DNA of 64,000 nucleotides from Lophius americanus (lineage: Eukaryota; Chordata; Actinopteri; Lophiiformes; Lophiidae). Shown in pieces: positions 1 to 42,262 of this stretch. How positions within the stretch are numbered: position 1 is the first letter of the stretch; every line of letters begins with the position of its first letter. The translations under genes were made by a program, and so were the position numbers. The DNA lies in NCBI GenBank assembly GCA_037951165.1, contig JBBDHG010000445.1, positions 402,001 through 466,000 of the forward strand, given 5' to 3'. Under the pieces are notes generated by a model. The model did no database searches, was not told where the DNA came from, and saw nothing but the letters and a program-made list of their open reading frames with translations.

Positions 1-143
1 TGGCTGACCTGCATTTGTGCTGAGATAGTGTCGGGAAAACTAACTATAGGCTGTTAGGCAGTTAGCCAATGATAGGTTATTGAAGCCTTGAATGTATCAT
101 TAGCCACGCCCTGTTTAGTTGTTAACCTGGAATGCTTTGCATT

Positions 144-209
144 AGCCTGAGATGCAGTTAGTCTTAGCCTGAGATGCAGTTAGTCTTAGCCTGAGATGCA
201 GTTAACCTC
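144..209. repeat. 22-bp tandem repeat, three units
   Basis: Three near-identical units of agcctgagatgcagttagtc plus tt at 144, 166 and 188, set in a degenerate gttagcct-rich stretch from about 30 to 260. Confidence 0.9.
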
Positions 210-701
210 AGCCTGACCGATTGTGATAGTTAGCGTAGCCTGCTCTGTACTCAGCCAACACCTAGTTAGGCTAAATTATTAAATTATTCTCTTGATAGTG
301 ATTATCCCTCGCCAAAGACAAATTAACATTTTATTTTATTTAAATATTCTTTCTCACAAACATTTTTCCACATAACAACCAAGTATCAAAGATACACTTT
401 TTGCTACTTGATACTTGATTTTTGTTGTTTCTATTTTCTTTGCTTTTGAACTTCCAGAGTGTTGCACCAACTCTACATCAGCATTAAAGTCTAAACACAT
501 TAACAATGAATGATGTCAATGTATGACCTCATGGCTGACATATTATGTGATGTAATGGGTCATTGCTAGTGTGGGTTTCTTTACTGTTTCCTAATAGGGG
601 ATAACCTGACGTAACTTATTATGAAGTCTGTTAGATTTGCATATTTGTCTTGGTCTAGTTTTGGATTGTTTATAACTCTGTCTCTATTATCTCTCACTCA
701 G

Positions 702-29473
<28,772 letters not shown>

Positions 29474-32400
29474 TCCTTACAGGATAGGACCGCAGAGCAC
29501 CGTCCCCTTCACCCTCCGCCCAAGCACAGCCTGAGCAGCACCACTGTCTGTCTGTAACACTGTATCGACGAGTAACACTGTATGTCTGCAACACTGATGA
29601 GGAAACGAACACCAGCATGTGATAAAACTCGCCCGCCTCACCTGTGGAACGCCCTGCTGCTAACCAGAATGCTCAGTTATGAGAGGTACGGGGCGGAGCC
29701 TCAGACCGGACGCAGAGCGTGACGAGGACATTGGTTCTAGTGTGCTGGTGTGATGCATGCTGGGAAAAACAGCCTGGACCAGCCTGTCTCTATGAACAAT
29801 AAGGGATGATGTGTTTGTCTGTCTTTGTCTACAGGTCTTAAACTACTACCACTGCCACTAATACTAGGCGTACTACATCCAGTACGGCTAAAAGTACTTC
29901 CTCGTTCCAGCACTACTAACAATGGGTTCAGGATGTTCGCAGAAATCCTGATGATATTAATAATAAGTAATCAGTACCTTGCAATATTATATTCATCACT
30001 TCCACAAAGTGGGGATGAAAGTGTCTGTTTAGGGCATTGTGTTGTGAAAAATTCTAAAGCTGATCAGAACATGTTTCTTTATTTTCCTTCCTCTTTTTGG
30101 ATTGGTTTCAAAGTTGTTGTTTTTAGAGAAATTTACCCTCTGAGATTTCTACCCATGCCAAAATACAGCAAACAATTAGAGCCTAGTTTGAGCTTGCCTA
30201 AAGCAATGACACACATTTGAAATATTCAAAAACGAAACTGACTCTGAAATTGATATTTCCTAAGAGACAGAAGTTTAAATGAATCGTTGCTATTGAGTTC
30301 TAAAGGTTTATAACGACCATTTAAATTACAGCACTGGTAGGTGAGGCTTAAATTTAAAACAGATCCAAATTCTGTTTGGCCAAACCCTCTTTATAGTCAC
30401 ATTTTTGATGACTCCGCACTTACCTTGTTTATTAATACTACAAGTCCGGTGTTGCAATTTTAAACACAGGGCTGCAGGAATGACTGAAACGTCTTCCTTG
30501 GTTTTGGAATGGAGGCAGAAATCAACAGATAATCCCAAATCTGTGACAAATTAAATCCAACTGTCTATATGGAGAGATACCACTAGAGCGAATGTAATCT
30601 TTCTGAATTGAGCCTTTATTATGACATCAGAGCAACACATAGGGGTCCAGCCTCCCTTACTCATACTCTAAGTGTCTTCAAACTATTTTAATATATGCTC
30701 ATGTGCCTTTTATAAAACAGTTAAATGTCTAATTATGACTAGAGTCTGCTGAGGGTCAAACTGAACTTTTACTAGCGGTCGACCAAAATGGCCTTATAAA
30801 GTATGATAGCTTAAAGCAGGGAAACACAGATGCCTGATTGATTGGCTGATGTCACCTCCACCCACCAACAGCTCTATTATAAACTATACGTTCAAAAACT
30901 AAACATTTTAATCAAAGCAATAACCTCAGAAGATTAAACATCTTGATGTCTGAACATTAAACTCAAAGCAATTATAAAACATGCACTGATCAAACTAAGT
31001 ATAAACACCTAGTTGGGAGCAGTTTTTATTTTTTTTAATTTTCTTTTAAACTATTATCTTTTCTTGAAGTCACTATTTCCTGTTGGGAAGTTGAGGTGTG
31101 GAATCAATGCCACAATTAATCAACCAAACCAATTCAATGGTCTACCTCTACCTTTTAATACTTAAAATTATTACTCATACTTCACTTTAATGAAAAAACA
31201 TTCCGACGGTTGTATTGCCTGTACAAAATTCCTTCATCGTCATCATAATAACCATCATCATATTCAATGAGTTAGTTCTTCATCCCTCTCTGTTTAATCT
31301 GCCTATTCCTGTGTTAACTTGCGTTAATGTCCCCCCCTGCTGGTCACTAAACAGTCATCTATGAAATATCACAACTTAATGGGAACATATGTTGGTCAGA
31401 ATCAACCTACCGTTCCATAGCGAGGTTATATTGTTTTTTCCCCTAGTTCAAACCTTCATTCCATTAGAGTTTAAGTCATATATTAAAATACCCTACTTTT
31501 ATATTAAAATGTCTAATTCTGCACATAAAGAAAAGAAATTTAAATTAGATAGCGATCCAAGATTTCACAGATATGGGACTGCTCTTTTAACACTCAGTCT
31601 TTGCTTTGTTAGTGTTTCGGTTGTTGCTGGGAAAGGGATGAACTTAGTTACTGTGAAAGTCCGACTTAGAGGTCAAAGGTTACTTTGCAGCAGCAGAGTT
31701 CGGTTAGTTATAGCTACAGTGATTTCGGTGGTGTTGAGTGGATGAGCAGCGTTTGATATTAATGTGGCCAAAACTTTAGCTATGTTAGCACCAGAATGTC
31801 TGATGATGAATCTGTGCAATAATAACTAATACACACTATTTACAAAGTCTTTAAAAAAAATAAAACTATAATTCACTGCCAAAATTTCATATGCGCACCA
31901 TAGTGACAGACACTGTCAAATGAATGTGTAGCTTGCTGGTTTTATTCTAAGAAAGTTATCTTTCTTCTTCTTTGCATATAATCCACACAACCAGTTTGGT
32001 CACTGAACAACTTGCTACCAATGATGTCTTCTGCTTTCAAGCATGTGTCTAGTGTCTGTGGGGTCCGTCACTGGTTCCTGGCTGCACCAACAGTTACTGA
32101 AGGCTTAAACCTGGGGGAGCTGATATGAAACAAGCATAACTGATTGTGATTGGCCGAGAGATTTGTCAATCGAAACTAACAAGTTCTAAAATACCCTTTT
32201 TTTTTATTTCTAACATCTTCATAGAACTATTGTTCTGAAAAAATTGAAATGATCCGTTGAAAGCAGAGCCTAAAAAAAGAAAACTGCCCTGGCTCTGTTT
32301 TTTTTTTTTGTTGGTACTCATTTTTATTTATTGTAAGGTGGTAGATGTTATGAGCTTCCAGACAGTTTTCATTCAGCTATTGGAGCAGGCTCATGTGTCA

Positions 32401-32760
32401 TCATGGGTCCTGATTGTGAACTTTAAATCATGTGAATGCTCTAAATCGTTACATGTTATTAACTGGTAATTTACCATTTATTAATGTGCTTAAAATTCTT
32501 CCTTTAACACGTTGCTCTGCTGGACCAACACTCACTGTGAGCTCCAAGGCGCTATATGCTTCTTCTTTTTTCTGATCAAGGATTCTTCACACCTCTAATT
32601 ACACTTTAAGTTGGTGTCTGTTAATTTCTCTCAATGTCTATTAACAATAAGGTGCATTTTATGATGAGGTGTATTTTTTTTTTATTGATGTCAGCAGGAT
32701 GTATGGGATGGATCACTGTGTAGAGATGAGAATAATAAAGATGTATTTATTTTCCATACC
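29474..32760 (+). other. itprid2: itprid2 3'UTR
   Basis: About 3.3 kb of AT-rich sequence without conserved coding content follows the stop codon. The most convincing end is the AATAAA at 32734-32739 followed by a GT-rich stretch at about 32782-32802. An earlier AATAAA at 31859-31864 could give a shorter transcript. The 118-codon frame at 31389-31745 has no recognisable protein. Confidence 0.65.
32734..32739 (+). terminator. itprid2: Poly(A) signal of itprid2
   Basis: Canonical AATAAA, with a downstream GT-rich element (tgatgtgtgtgtgtgtgggt) about 45 bp later, the expected arrangement for cleavage near 32755-32765. Confidence 0.75.
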
Positions 32761-33303
32761 GATGAGTGCTCCCTCACTTCTGATGTGTGTGTGTGTGGGT
32801 GTGTTATGTGAAACAGTCTTATTCGTACACACAAGGATGTAGATCCCTTGTATGTGTCAGAGCTGCAACAATTGAATATTTACCCAAGTAACAAATCAAC
32901 ATTTTTAGGTATTTTTTGTTAACTTTAGTACTCCAATTTCGGGCTAGCATTTGCTCGATATTTCAAATTCATGAGATGCACACTTTAATGGTAAATTGTA
33001 AATATCGTTATTTGATTAGTTGGTTATGATATTAGCCAGAAAATATTAAGTTTATCAGACCTGGTTTTGTGTGGAATAGTCCTAAAAAGGAAATCTCACT
33101 TTTCATGAACTAATTTGGAAATGTAATACCAGTGTAGTATAATTAAGTAGTACGAGGGTCCTCTTCGGTAACCCAATTATGATATGCTGCCCCAAAACCA
33201 TTACAAATTTAGAGAGATTACATGAAATTCCCCAAAATAATTGTGGGGGGAAAAAGGAACTAACGTCCCTTGCTGATGATGTCATCAGAATTAGACCTGA
33301 CAC

Positions 33304-33311
33304 CCGGAAGT
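33304..33311 (+). promoter_or_regulatory. cwc22: ETS-family site in cwc22 promoter
   Basis: CCGGAAGT, the ETS-factor consensus common in housekeeping promoters, lies about 75 bp before the first splice donor of cwc22. Use of the site is inferred from position. Confidence 0.5.
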
Positions 33312-33385
33312 ATTTTGGTTGATTTCCGCCAAAAGAACGGTACTGATTATACGTTATAGAGGAACATAAAGTGAGAAACTATATG
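33312..33385 (+). other. cwc22: cwc22 exon 1 (5'UTR), start approximate
   Basis: The donor gtaaga at 33386 pairs with the acceptor at 34081. In frame with the main start codon there is a TAA at 33367-33369, which supports the downstream ATG as the true start. The last three bases of the exon are themselves an ATG, opening a short overlapping uORF in another frame. The transcription start is not fixed by sequence. Confidence 0.55.
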
Positions 33386-34083
33386 GTAAGAGATTATTAC
33401 ATTTAAAGAAAATAATTAATGAAGAAATTTACATTTAATCGACAGGGTTTAGCAACAGACCACCAGCTAAGCATCATCGTAGCTAAATACTTGAGGCTAG
33501 ACTAGGATTAGCAGCGGAGCTAACTTTAGCTCACATGGCGTCAAAACTGAGATCTTCGTTAGTCATTATTTTGTGATAACATACAATGCTCCTTAAATAA
33601 TTTGCCTAAAGTAATCCTAAATGACCAATCAAATGGAATTATTTTCTATATTACGTCGAAGGTGTGATCACAGTTTAACTTAACGTCATGTGTGTGTTTT
33701 TATGCCTTGGTTTTCATTTATCTATAATTTATACTTTAACAAGTAAGCCAGAAACCACGTGTTGGTCTCGATAATACCTTAGTTGGCATTGGTCTTAAAT
33801 AAATGGTCATGGATTTCTGTCAGTTTCAATGTGTTTTAAGGATGAAATTGAATCGATAATCGAAAAAAACCTACTGATTTTAGGCAGATTTGCTGCTCAG
33901 AAAAGCAGAGGTAATTAAGTCTTGAGAGACTTATATTGGGCTTACTGTTGTTTTGGGTTTTTTAGTGGGATCAGAGAAAGATTCCAAATATAGAGCATAC
34001 TGCGGGCCTCTTTCTCTCAACACAATTGTATTACAATATATTTAATTGTTTAACTAATCCTGAATATGATGTTTGGTTTAGTT

Positions 34084-34138
34084 ATGGACTCTTCAGACCG
34101 AAGTCGAAGTCCCAGTCCTGCACAGAAAGAAGAAAGTG
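34084..34138 (+). CDS. cwc22: cwc22 first coding exon (exon 2)
   Basis: Encodes MDSSDRSRSPSPAQKEES. The exon itself starts at 34082. Ser-Arg/Ser-Pro content fits a splicing factor N-terminus. Confidence 0.85.
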
Positions 34139-37100
34139 GTGAGTAAAATGCTGCTGTGCTCGTAATGTCAGTAATTATTGCTCTAGTTTTGATACTCATA
34201 GCTTCTCTCTCTCTCTCAGGACCTCCTAATGCCAGCTCACTTGTAAGTAGTCCCAGGGAGAGGCTTTCAGCTCAGGCTAGTCCTCCGCGCAAGTCCACCT
34301 CCAGGAGTCAGTCCTCCAGCGGCTCCGAAAGCAGTAGCAGCGATGATGAAGATGGACATCAAACAGCACTGAAAAAGATTCGGAGCAGCGTGGCACAAAT
34401 CAGAGTAAGCAGGAACTTATGTGGTTTGTACTGGTATCCCGTTTGTTAATGTGTACTGATTACTGCCACCCTTCTGTTGGTCTAAAGACTTTCTATTTGT
34501 TATGCAGACTTTTACACTGAGAAGGGTGTGGCATCACAATTATGCCTGACTTGGATGTCATGATTGGATTGAATTTTTGAGTTCAACATTTTTATTTTGG
34601 TTATTGATGGATGTTTTATTATTTGAACATCAAATAATCAAACAAGGTTTGAGTTTGTAAAGATCCACAGGTCATCGGTTGGCCAGTTGTGGTTTTACAA
34701 AATTGTTTATTTGTCTTCCAGAGATCAAGATCCAAGTCTAAATCCAAAGAGCAAGATCGATCTTTATCCAGTGAGAGAAACCGATGTAAATCCAGGGAGC
34801 GAGATGGGTCCATGTCCAGGGGAAAAAACCAGCCGGGATCCAGAGAACAAGATGGGTCTGTGTCAAAAGGACGAGACCGTTCCGGATCCAAAGAACGAGA
34901 GCGTTCCGGATCCAAAGAACGAGACCGTTCCGGATCCAAAGGACGAGACCGCTCTGGATCCAAAGGACGAGACCGTTCCGGATCCAAAGGACGAGACCGT
35001 TCCGGATCCAAAGGACGAGACCGCTCCGGATCCAAAGGACGAGACCGCTCCGGATCCAGAGGACGAAATCGATCAGGCTCCAGAGGTCGAGGCGGGTCCA
35101 GGTCCAGAGGTCGAAACCGCTCAATTTCCAATGGACGAGATCAATCAGGCTCCAGTGGAAGAGACAGGTCTAGATCTAGAGGCCGCGAGAGGTCTAGGTC
35201 TAGAGGCCGTGAGAGGTCTAGGTCTAGAGGACGAGACGGGTCCAGGTCCAGAGGGCGAGACAGATCCAGGTCCCGAGATCGGGAGCGCCACAACAGAGGG
35301 CGTTACACACGGTAACTGACAGAGAGACATACAAAATAACCCCCAATCTGCTTTGAATTGTCTTTTTATTTGTAATAACGTATTATTTCTTATTTTGTTA
35401 GATATATTTTAGAAGGCATTGTGAAATTAGAAATGGAAACAATAATAAACAACCCTTCCCTTGACGAAACAAAACAAAAGCTTTGAGTCAATCCAACGTG
35501 AGACTTGTAGAAGTACAAGATGAAACCAATTAAAGAAATATCAACAGTACAAAAAATAAATACTATGTATAGATTTGAATCATAACAATTTAAAAAAATA
35601 TATTTCTGCCCTCCACTCTTTGTCTAGGAATCACTATGACAATCGGCGTGATAACAGAGGCGGGCATTTTGACCGGCGGACAAATTGGGAGGCTGAATCA
35701 GACCACAGGAGACGAGGGCGTTCCGCCTCCCCTCCGTCCAACAGGGAGCCCTCAGCGACCGAGGAGCCACCAGTCAAGAAGAAGAAAGAGGAAATTGATC
35801 CGATCCTGACAAGGACCGGTGGAGCTTACATCCCCCCCGCCAAACTACGCATGATGCAGCAGCAAATCTCAGACAAGAGCAGGTGAGACTGATTATTCCT
35901 GCTGAATCAGACGTTATCCAGTAAATTGTGGTAATCAACTACAAATCTTATCTTAAAAACTCAAACAAACATAGTTATGAATATTGTAGTCCATTTATAC
36001 AGAGAGATACTTCAAAAATGTACCTTCTTCACCCTTAATCAGCATCTTTAGGACTAGATGTCACTGAAATCTTTACTATATTTAAATGATGCCATATGAT
36101 TCGGTGTGTGATTTCATTGATGTCCCGCCCACTTTGCAGCCTGGCCTATCAGAGAATGAGCTGGGAGGCTCTGAAGAAGTCCATCAATGGTCTGATCAAC
36201 AAAGTCAACGTGTCGAACATCGTCAACATCGTCCAGGAGTTGCTGCAGGAGAACATTGTCAGGGGGAGGTAAACAAAAACACATAGTTTGGACTTACACC
36301 CCTTAAAAATCAACCAAACATACTGTATGTATGATTTTACATTTTCAAAGTGAACAACAATACAGACGAAAAAAGAATAAAGCGGATAAAGAAGAAATAA
36401 AACTTCTGATAATTTGAGGCTTTATGGCTCCTGCTTACATGAAATCATATCATGAATTGTTGAAGATTTTCGTGGCTCTTGAAGTTTTTGACAAGTTGTT
36501 TCCAGCGAGTAAAGGAGAGCAATTGTAAATGTAAAGCAAAACCCATTAAGCAAAATAAAGCATAATGCGCATGTTTTGAACCCTTTATTCTTGTCTGTTT
36601 AAGTCACAGTTCACCAAGAGAGAGACAACTGGAGATCATGCTCTGTCTACATAAGTTTAACCGTTATCTTGTCTGTCTTGTCAGGGGTCTGCTGGCTCGC
36701 TCGGTGCTACAGGCACAGGCAGCATCACCGATCTTTACTCATGTTTACGCCGCCCTCGTCGCCATCATCAACTCAAAGTTCCCTCAGATAGGAGAGCTAA
36801 TCCTGAAGCGCCTCATCCTCACATTCAGGAAGAGCTACCGACGCAACCTCAAGGTACTGGCCGGTGGATCAACGTGATGAGTGGTTGAAAAATGGATGAA
36901 CATAAGAGAATAACCTCTTCTACAATGGATCTACAAAAGCATAAAAAAACGATTTTCACACCAGTTTCTGTTTTGTTTTCCAGCAACAGTGCCTGACCGC
37001 CTCAAAGTTTGTCGGCCATCTCATCAACCAGAATGTGGTAGGTACTCCTGACTGGTTATAGTACTGATGGGGTGTCTGACTGTCTTTTCTCAGCTTTAAT

Positions 37101-40100
37101 GAAGTGTATTAATGTGTCTGTCTGTCTCTCTCTCTCTCTCTCTGTCTCTGTCTGTCTGTTTCGTCTTGTGTCCCTCAGGCCCACGAGGTTTTGTGTCTTG
37201 AGATGCTCACCCTGTTGCTGGAGCGCCCGACTGACGACAGCGTGGAGGTGACCATTTCCTTCCTGAAGGACTGCGGACTGAAACTCACTGAGGTGTCTCC
37301 ACGAGGAATCAACGGTATACAATCCCTCCACCTGTAAAATCAGTGGGTGCACTGCAAAAAAGTATTTGTAGGAGCAAATATAAAGCAAAAAAACCACAAA
37401 GAGTATCTCTCACTTATCGGCATAATTCATCAAGTGCTCACAAGTGTTGTCTGTTTCTCTGTTTAGCCATATTTGAGCGCCTCAGGAACGTTCTCCACGA
37501 GTCGGCCATCGACAAGAGGGTCCAGTACATGATAGAGGTGATGTTCGCCATCAGGAAGGATGGCTTCAAAGATCATCCAGTCATTCAGGATGGTCTGGAC
37601 CTGGTGGACGAGGAAGACCAATTCACCCACATGCTGCCTCTGGAAGATGAGTACAACACCGAGGACATCCTCAGTAAGTCCCTGATAGGGAGGGGGGTGG
37701 GGTCTGTACTTGAATGATCTTGAGATAAATGTGTCCATGCAGCGCTAATATCTGTGTGTGTTTTCCCTCAGACGTGTTTAAGATGGACTCGGACTTCATG
37801 GAGAACGAGGAGAAATACAAATCCATCAGAAAAAGTGAGAATTACCAGAAATAATATCAAATCAGGCGTTACTCCCCCCCTCACAGTTTAACCAATGAGA
37901 TGTCGCCCCCTGACAGATATCCTTGAAGAGGGCAGCAGCGATTCAGGGGAGGAGGGAGACGGCAGTGATGACGATGAGGAAGATGAAGATGGGAATGAAG
38001 AGGATGGAGACGGTAAGACGGATACTTCTACCTGCTCTGAACAGAGTGTTCTCTTTTTAAATTAAAGGTGCATTTCACTTACTCTACTACTAAGCGAGAA
38101 AAGAGAAAATAACCGAAGGGGTCATAATGATTTCTGCTTGTGCTTGGATTCTTCCTCCCTGCAGTGGAATAGTATAGCCACTGACGAAACTCGGCAAACG
38201 AGTGTTTTAAAGCTATCTAGTGTTTAAGCTAGAGATGATGCCACGCACAAAGACGTCTGTGTTATATTTAAAGATTAATTCAGGATAGATTAAGATTAGC
38301 CTGTAGGCGGGGAAACTTGCTAGTGACTGGCAATAAAAAATCCATAGATGAGCACCTATAAATCTCACTATTTATACGAAAAAATTTTCCCCTTCCACTC
38401 TGCTTCTGTGCGTCCTGCAGATTGCTCTCTGTACTAATCTCTCTTTTTGAAGGTAGGAAGTTTTCTTTTGTTCATTGCTGAAGCTTCACGGTAAAAACAA
38501 AACAGAATTCTCATTAAAAATGCTTAAGAACCCGCTGAACTGTTTTTAGAGGTAAAAAGCAAGCAAAAAACCCCAAACTGATAAAACCATGGTTGGTTAG
38601 ATATGTCGAAGGATTGCCTGAATGTTTGCTTTGTAATGAGAAGTTGTCAAATAACAAAAAGAGTAACGTGGAAAGACATTTCCAGGGGAGGCATGCTATA
38701 TTTGCAGCCGAGTACCCATGCAATTGCATTACTTCTGGAGAAATTAGAGGAGCGCAAAGATAGATGTAAGAAGTGGATTGCATCTCCAAACTCCACTACT
38801 GCTGCTAGTTTTGTTGCAACCCGGGAGATAATAAAGCGTGGAAAACCGTTCACAGATGGTGACTACATGAAGTATTCATTCATTAAAATATCAGAGCGCC
38901 TATTTTCAGACTTCGAAAACAAAACCGAGTTAATACAGAAAATTAAAGACACGCCTCTCTCCGCAAAGACAGTGAAGGAAAGGGCCATTAAAATGGCAGG
39001 CAACATCACCAATCAGCAAATCAAGGACATTAATTCAGCTCCAGTATTTGTCAATTGCCTGTGATGAGTCGTGTGATGTGATCGATATTGAACAGGCGGC
39101 GCTGTTATGCAGGTATGTGAACTCTGATGGGCCGCAAGAAGAAATGATCGAATTAATACCACTGAAAGGCCAAACACGCGGGGAGGACATATGTGAGGCT
39201 GTGCTGAAGTGTTTAAATGACAATGGAATAAACACCAACACCCTGATTTCAGTGGCTACAGATGGGGCACCCAGTATGAGAGGATCACAAAAGGGGTTTG
39301 TGACTTCACTGCAGAAAGCGTTGGATCGAAATCTGCTTGCATTTCACTACATCTTGCACCAAGAAGCACTGTGTGCACAAACATTCCCACCGGAGTGTAT
39401 GGAGGTGATTAACCTTGTCATCGAGATGGTGAACAAGATAATTGCAAAAGCATTAAACCACCGTCAGTTCCGTTCATTGCTAGATGAAGTTGACAGCGAA
39501 TATTCCGATCTCCTGCTACACAACAAAGTCCGATGGCTGTCCAGGGGCGAGGTTTTTCGTTGCTTTGTTGCTTGTTTAGAACATGTGAAAACATTCCTGA
39601 AAAGCAAAAACCTGAACTACCCGCAACTGGAAAATACCGAGTGGCTGGAAAAACTGCACTTTATGGTCGATAAGACAAGTCACCTAAACATGCTGAATAA
39701 AAGTCTCCAGGGGAAACACTGCACTGCAAATGCTGGAAGCTGTTTTGTCATTCGAGCGCAAGCTGACTGTATTCGCCAGAGATGTACAGCGAGGCACGCT
39801 CTCTCACTTCCCCTCCCTGAGAGAGTTCAAAGAGGCCCATCACGATCACACACTCAACGGAGATTATTTACAAGGTGCTATCGTTGATGTGCAAACTGCA
39901 TTTGGGAGCAGATTTAGCGAGTTCCGAAAGGAAAAAATGACACTATCCTTCCCTGTCACACTCCTGGAGATTGACCCGTCCTTGTTGAACACATTCCCAG
40001 GAGTAAATCAAGCTGACCTTGAAATGGAAATGGCTGATATAGCTGACTAAGATTTATGGATGTCCAAATTCAAAAGTCTGACAGCTGAGCTTGAAGACCT

Positions 40101-42204
40101 CACTCGCCAGAAAGCCCAGCTTGCCCAAAGCCACAAATGGAGCGAAATTGAAAGCCTCCCAACACCCGAGAAACTTGTGTTTGAAACATGGAATGGTCTT
40201 CCTGACAGTCATAGGAACATGAAGAAATATGCATTTGGAGTATTATCCATCTCTGGATCAACACACCTGTGCGAGCAGATGTTCCCAAACATGAACTACA
40301 TAAAATCCAAATGCCGCACCCGCCTCACAGATGAGAACCTTGCAGTCCTGCGTGAAGATTAAAGTTACATCTCACATGCCCGATGTTGAGAAGCTGTCCA
40401 GTGATGTCCGAAAACAGAAGTCCCATTAAACGGGTAAGAACACAATCCTGTCATAGGCACATATTTAGTAACAAAATGGCTCTTTTTATAAAAAGATTTC
40501 TGGTTTTTGTCAGTATATATTTGGAATGACACATAAGGATATTATTGTGTTTTGTTACTCAGGTCCGAGGATGGCTGCATTGTATTGTGCGTGTCAAAAG
40601 AGAAGAGGGTGCTGCTGCATTTTACCCTTGCACATTTGCAAAAAACTAAAGAGAAGAGGATAATGCACAGAAATCGAACTTAAACTGTATTATTTTAATT
40701 TTATATACTTTATTGCACTCTGTCTGTTGCCCAGATAAGGGGGGAAAGAGAAGAGGATTGTAATGTATTACTGAGGATTGAAAAGGACTGCATTTTATTT
40801 CCATTATTTCCATTTTATTTCCAAATTACAGGAGGCCTATGATGCACGTTGCACATTTTGTTGTTTTTTCGAATCCTGAAAATAAAAATGACATCCAAAA
40901 TCTGATTTCTGTATTGTATTTCTATAATTTCATCAATGCAACGAAACATAATACATTAATAATGGAAGTTAAACTTAAAGCACCATCGTACAGCGGAGTA
41001 GTCACGGGGTGCGTCATTCTCTCCAGGATGCGCTGCAGGTAAAATAAACGTTTAATCATGAATGCTCATTATGTATTTTTAGCCTACTTATCATTTTGAT
41101 AGTAGGCTAATATAGGCTTATATAAGGCTTTTAATTTTTTGCGGCTCCAGACAGATTTGTTTTTAGTTTTTTTGGCTCTTTCAACATTTTGGGTTGCCGA
41201 CCCCTGACCTAACCACATCCTCGATGACCCGAAAGATGACCTCTCTGTGTTTCCGTTTCAGGCGAGAAGGTGACCATCTTTGACCAGACAGAAGTCAACC
41301 TGGTGGCCTTCAGGAGAACCATCTACCTCGCTATACAGTCCAGGTAATCCCTCGCACTCTAAAGTAGAGTCAAATTATCAGTTATCTCTCAGGTGCTCGG
41401 AGCCGCTCACAGATTCTATGATATTTGGTGGACTTATATAAGATGTGTGGAGGGTGTGGGTGGGTTACCATGGTTTCACTGAAACCCACTTAACAGTTCA
41501 GGCTTCAAGAACAAAATCAAACACTGACACAAATCAAAACCATACAGATCTAGAGAAATGAACACCGACACGTGCTTCGTCTTACATGAGCTCATTGATT
41601 TGCATTGATTCATTCGTTATTTCATTCTGCAGTTTGGACTTTGAGGAGTGTGCCCACAAACTCATCAAGATGGACTTCCCTGATAGTCAGACAGTAAGTC
41701 CACACAAACACGCACACAAATGCAAACTCACACACACGCTTGGCTTTTGTAGCTGGCTGAAGATGCACAAACATGTACATGAATGAATCTCAATATGTGG
41801 CAAAATGAGAGGTGCAGTGGAGAAACAAAACCGGGCAGAAACATCTTCACAATTAAACTCAAAATAACTGATCAGTGTATAAATCCAATTGTCACGTATT
41901 GCTTATTTTAACCATTCGGTAAAGTCAGGTGTGTCTTATCAGAGTTTAAGAAATGACAAGGAAGCAAACGCACAATGGGCAAAATAGAAACCTAAGATAA
42001 AATATAAGAGGGGAGACTGCCAAAAGAATAATATATAGACTTGTGTGCCACTATAAATATGTGTACAGGAAATCCACAAGTATTTGTTTATGTATATATG
42101 AGTATGAATATTAATGGTGTTGCAGTAAACTTGAAGTATTTAGTCGTGTTTCTGTCGGGTTCCTGGCCTCTGAGGTCATCACAGCTGTTCTCTACGAATC
42201 TCAC

Positions 42205-42262
<58 letters not shown>

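Noticed and set aside
31389..31745. 118-codon frame in the itprid2 3'UTR
   Set aside because: No recognisable domain, poor coding composition and located between the stop codon and the poly(A) signal.
34687..35319. Long alternative-frame and minus-strand open frames over the cwc22 RS exon
   Set aside because: The 24-bp repeat unit lacks stop codons in several frames, so these frames stay open by chance. The frame that joins the flanking exons and gives Arg-Ser repeats is the real one.
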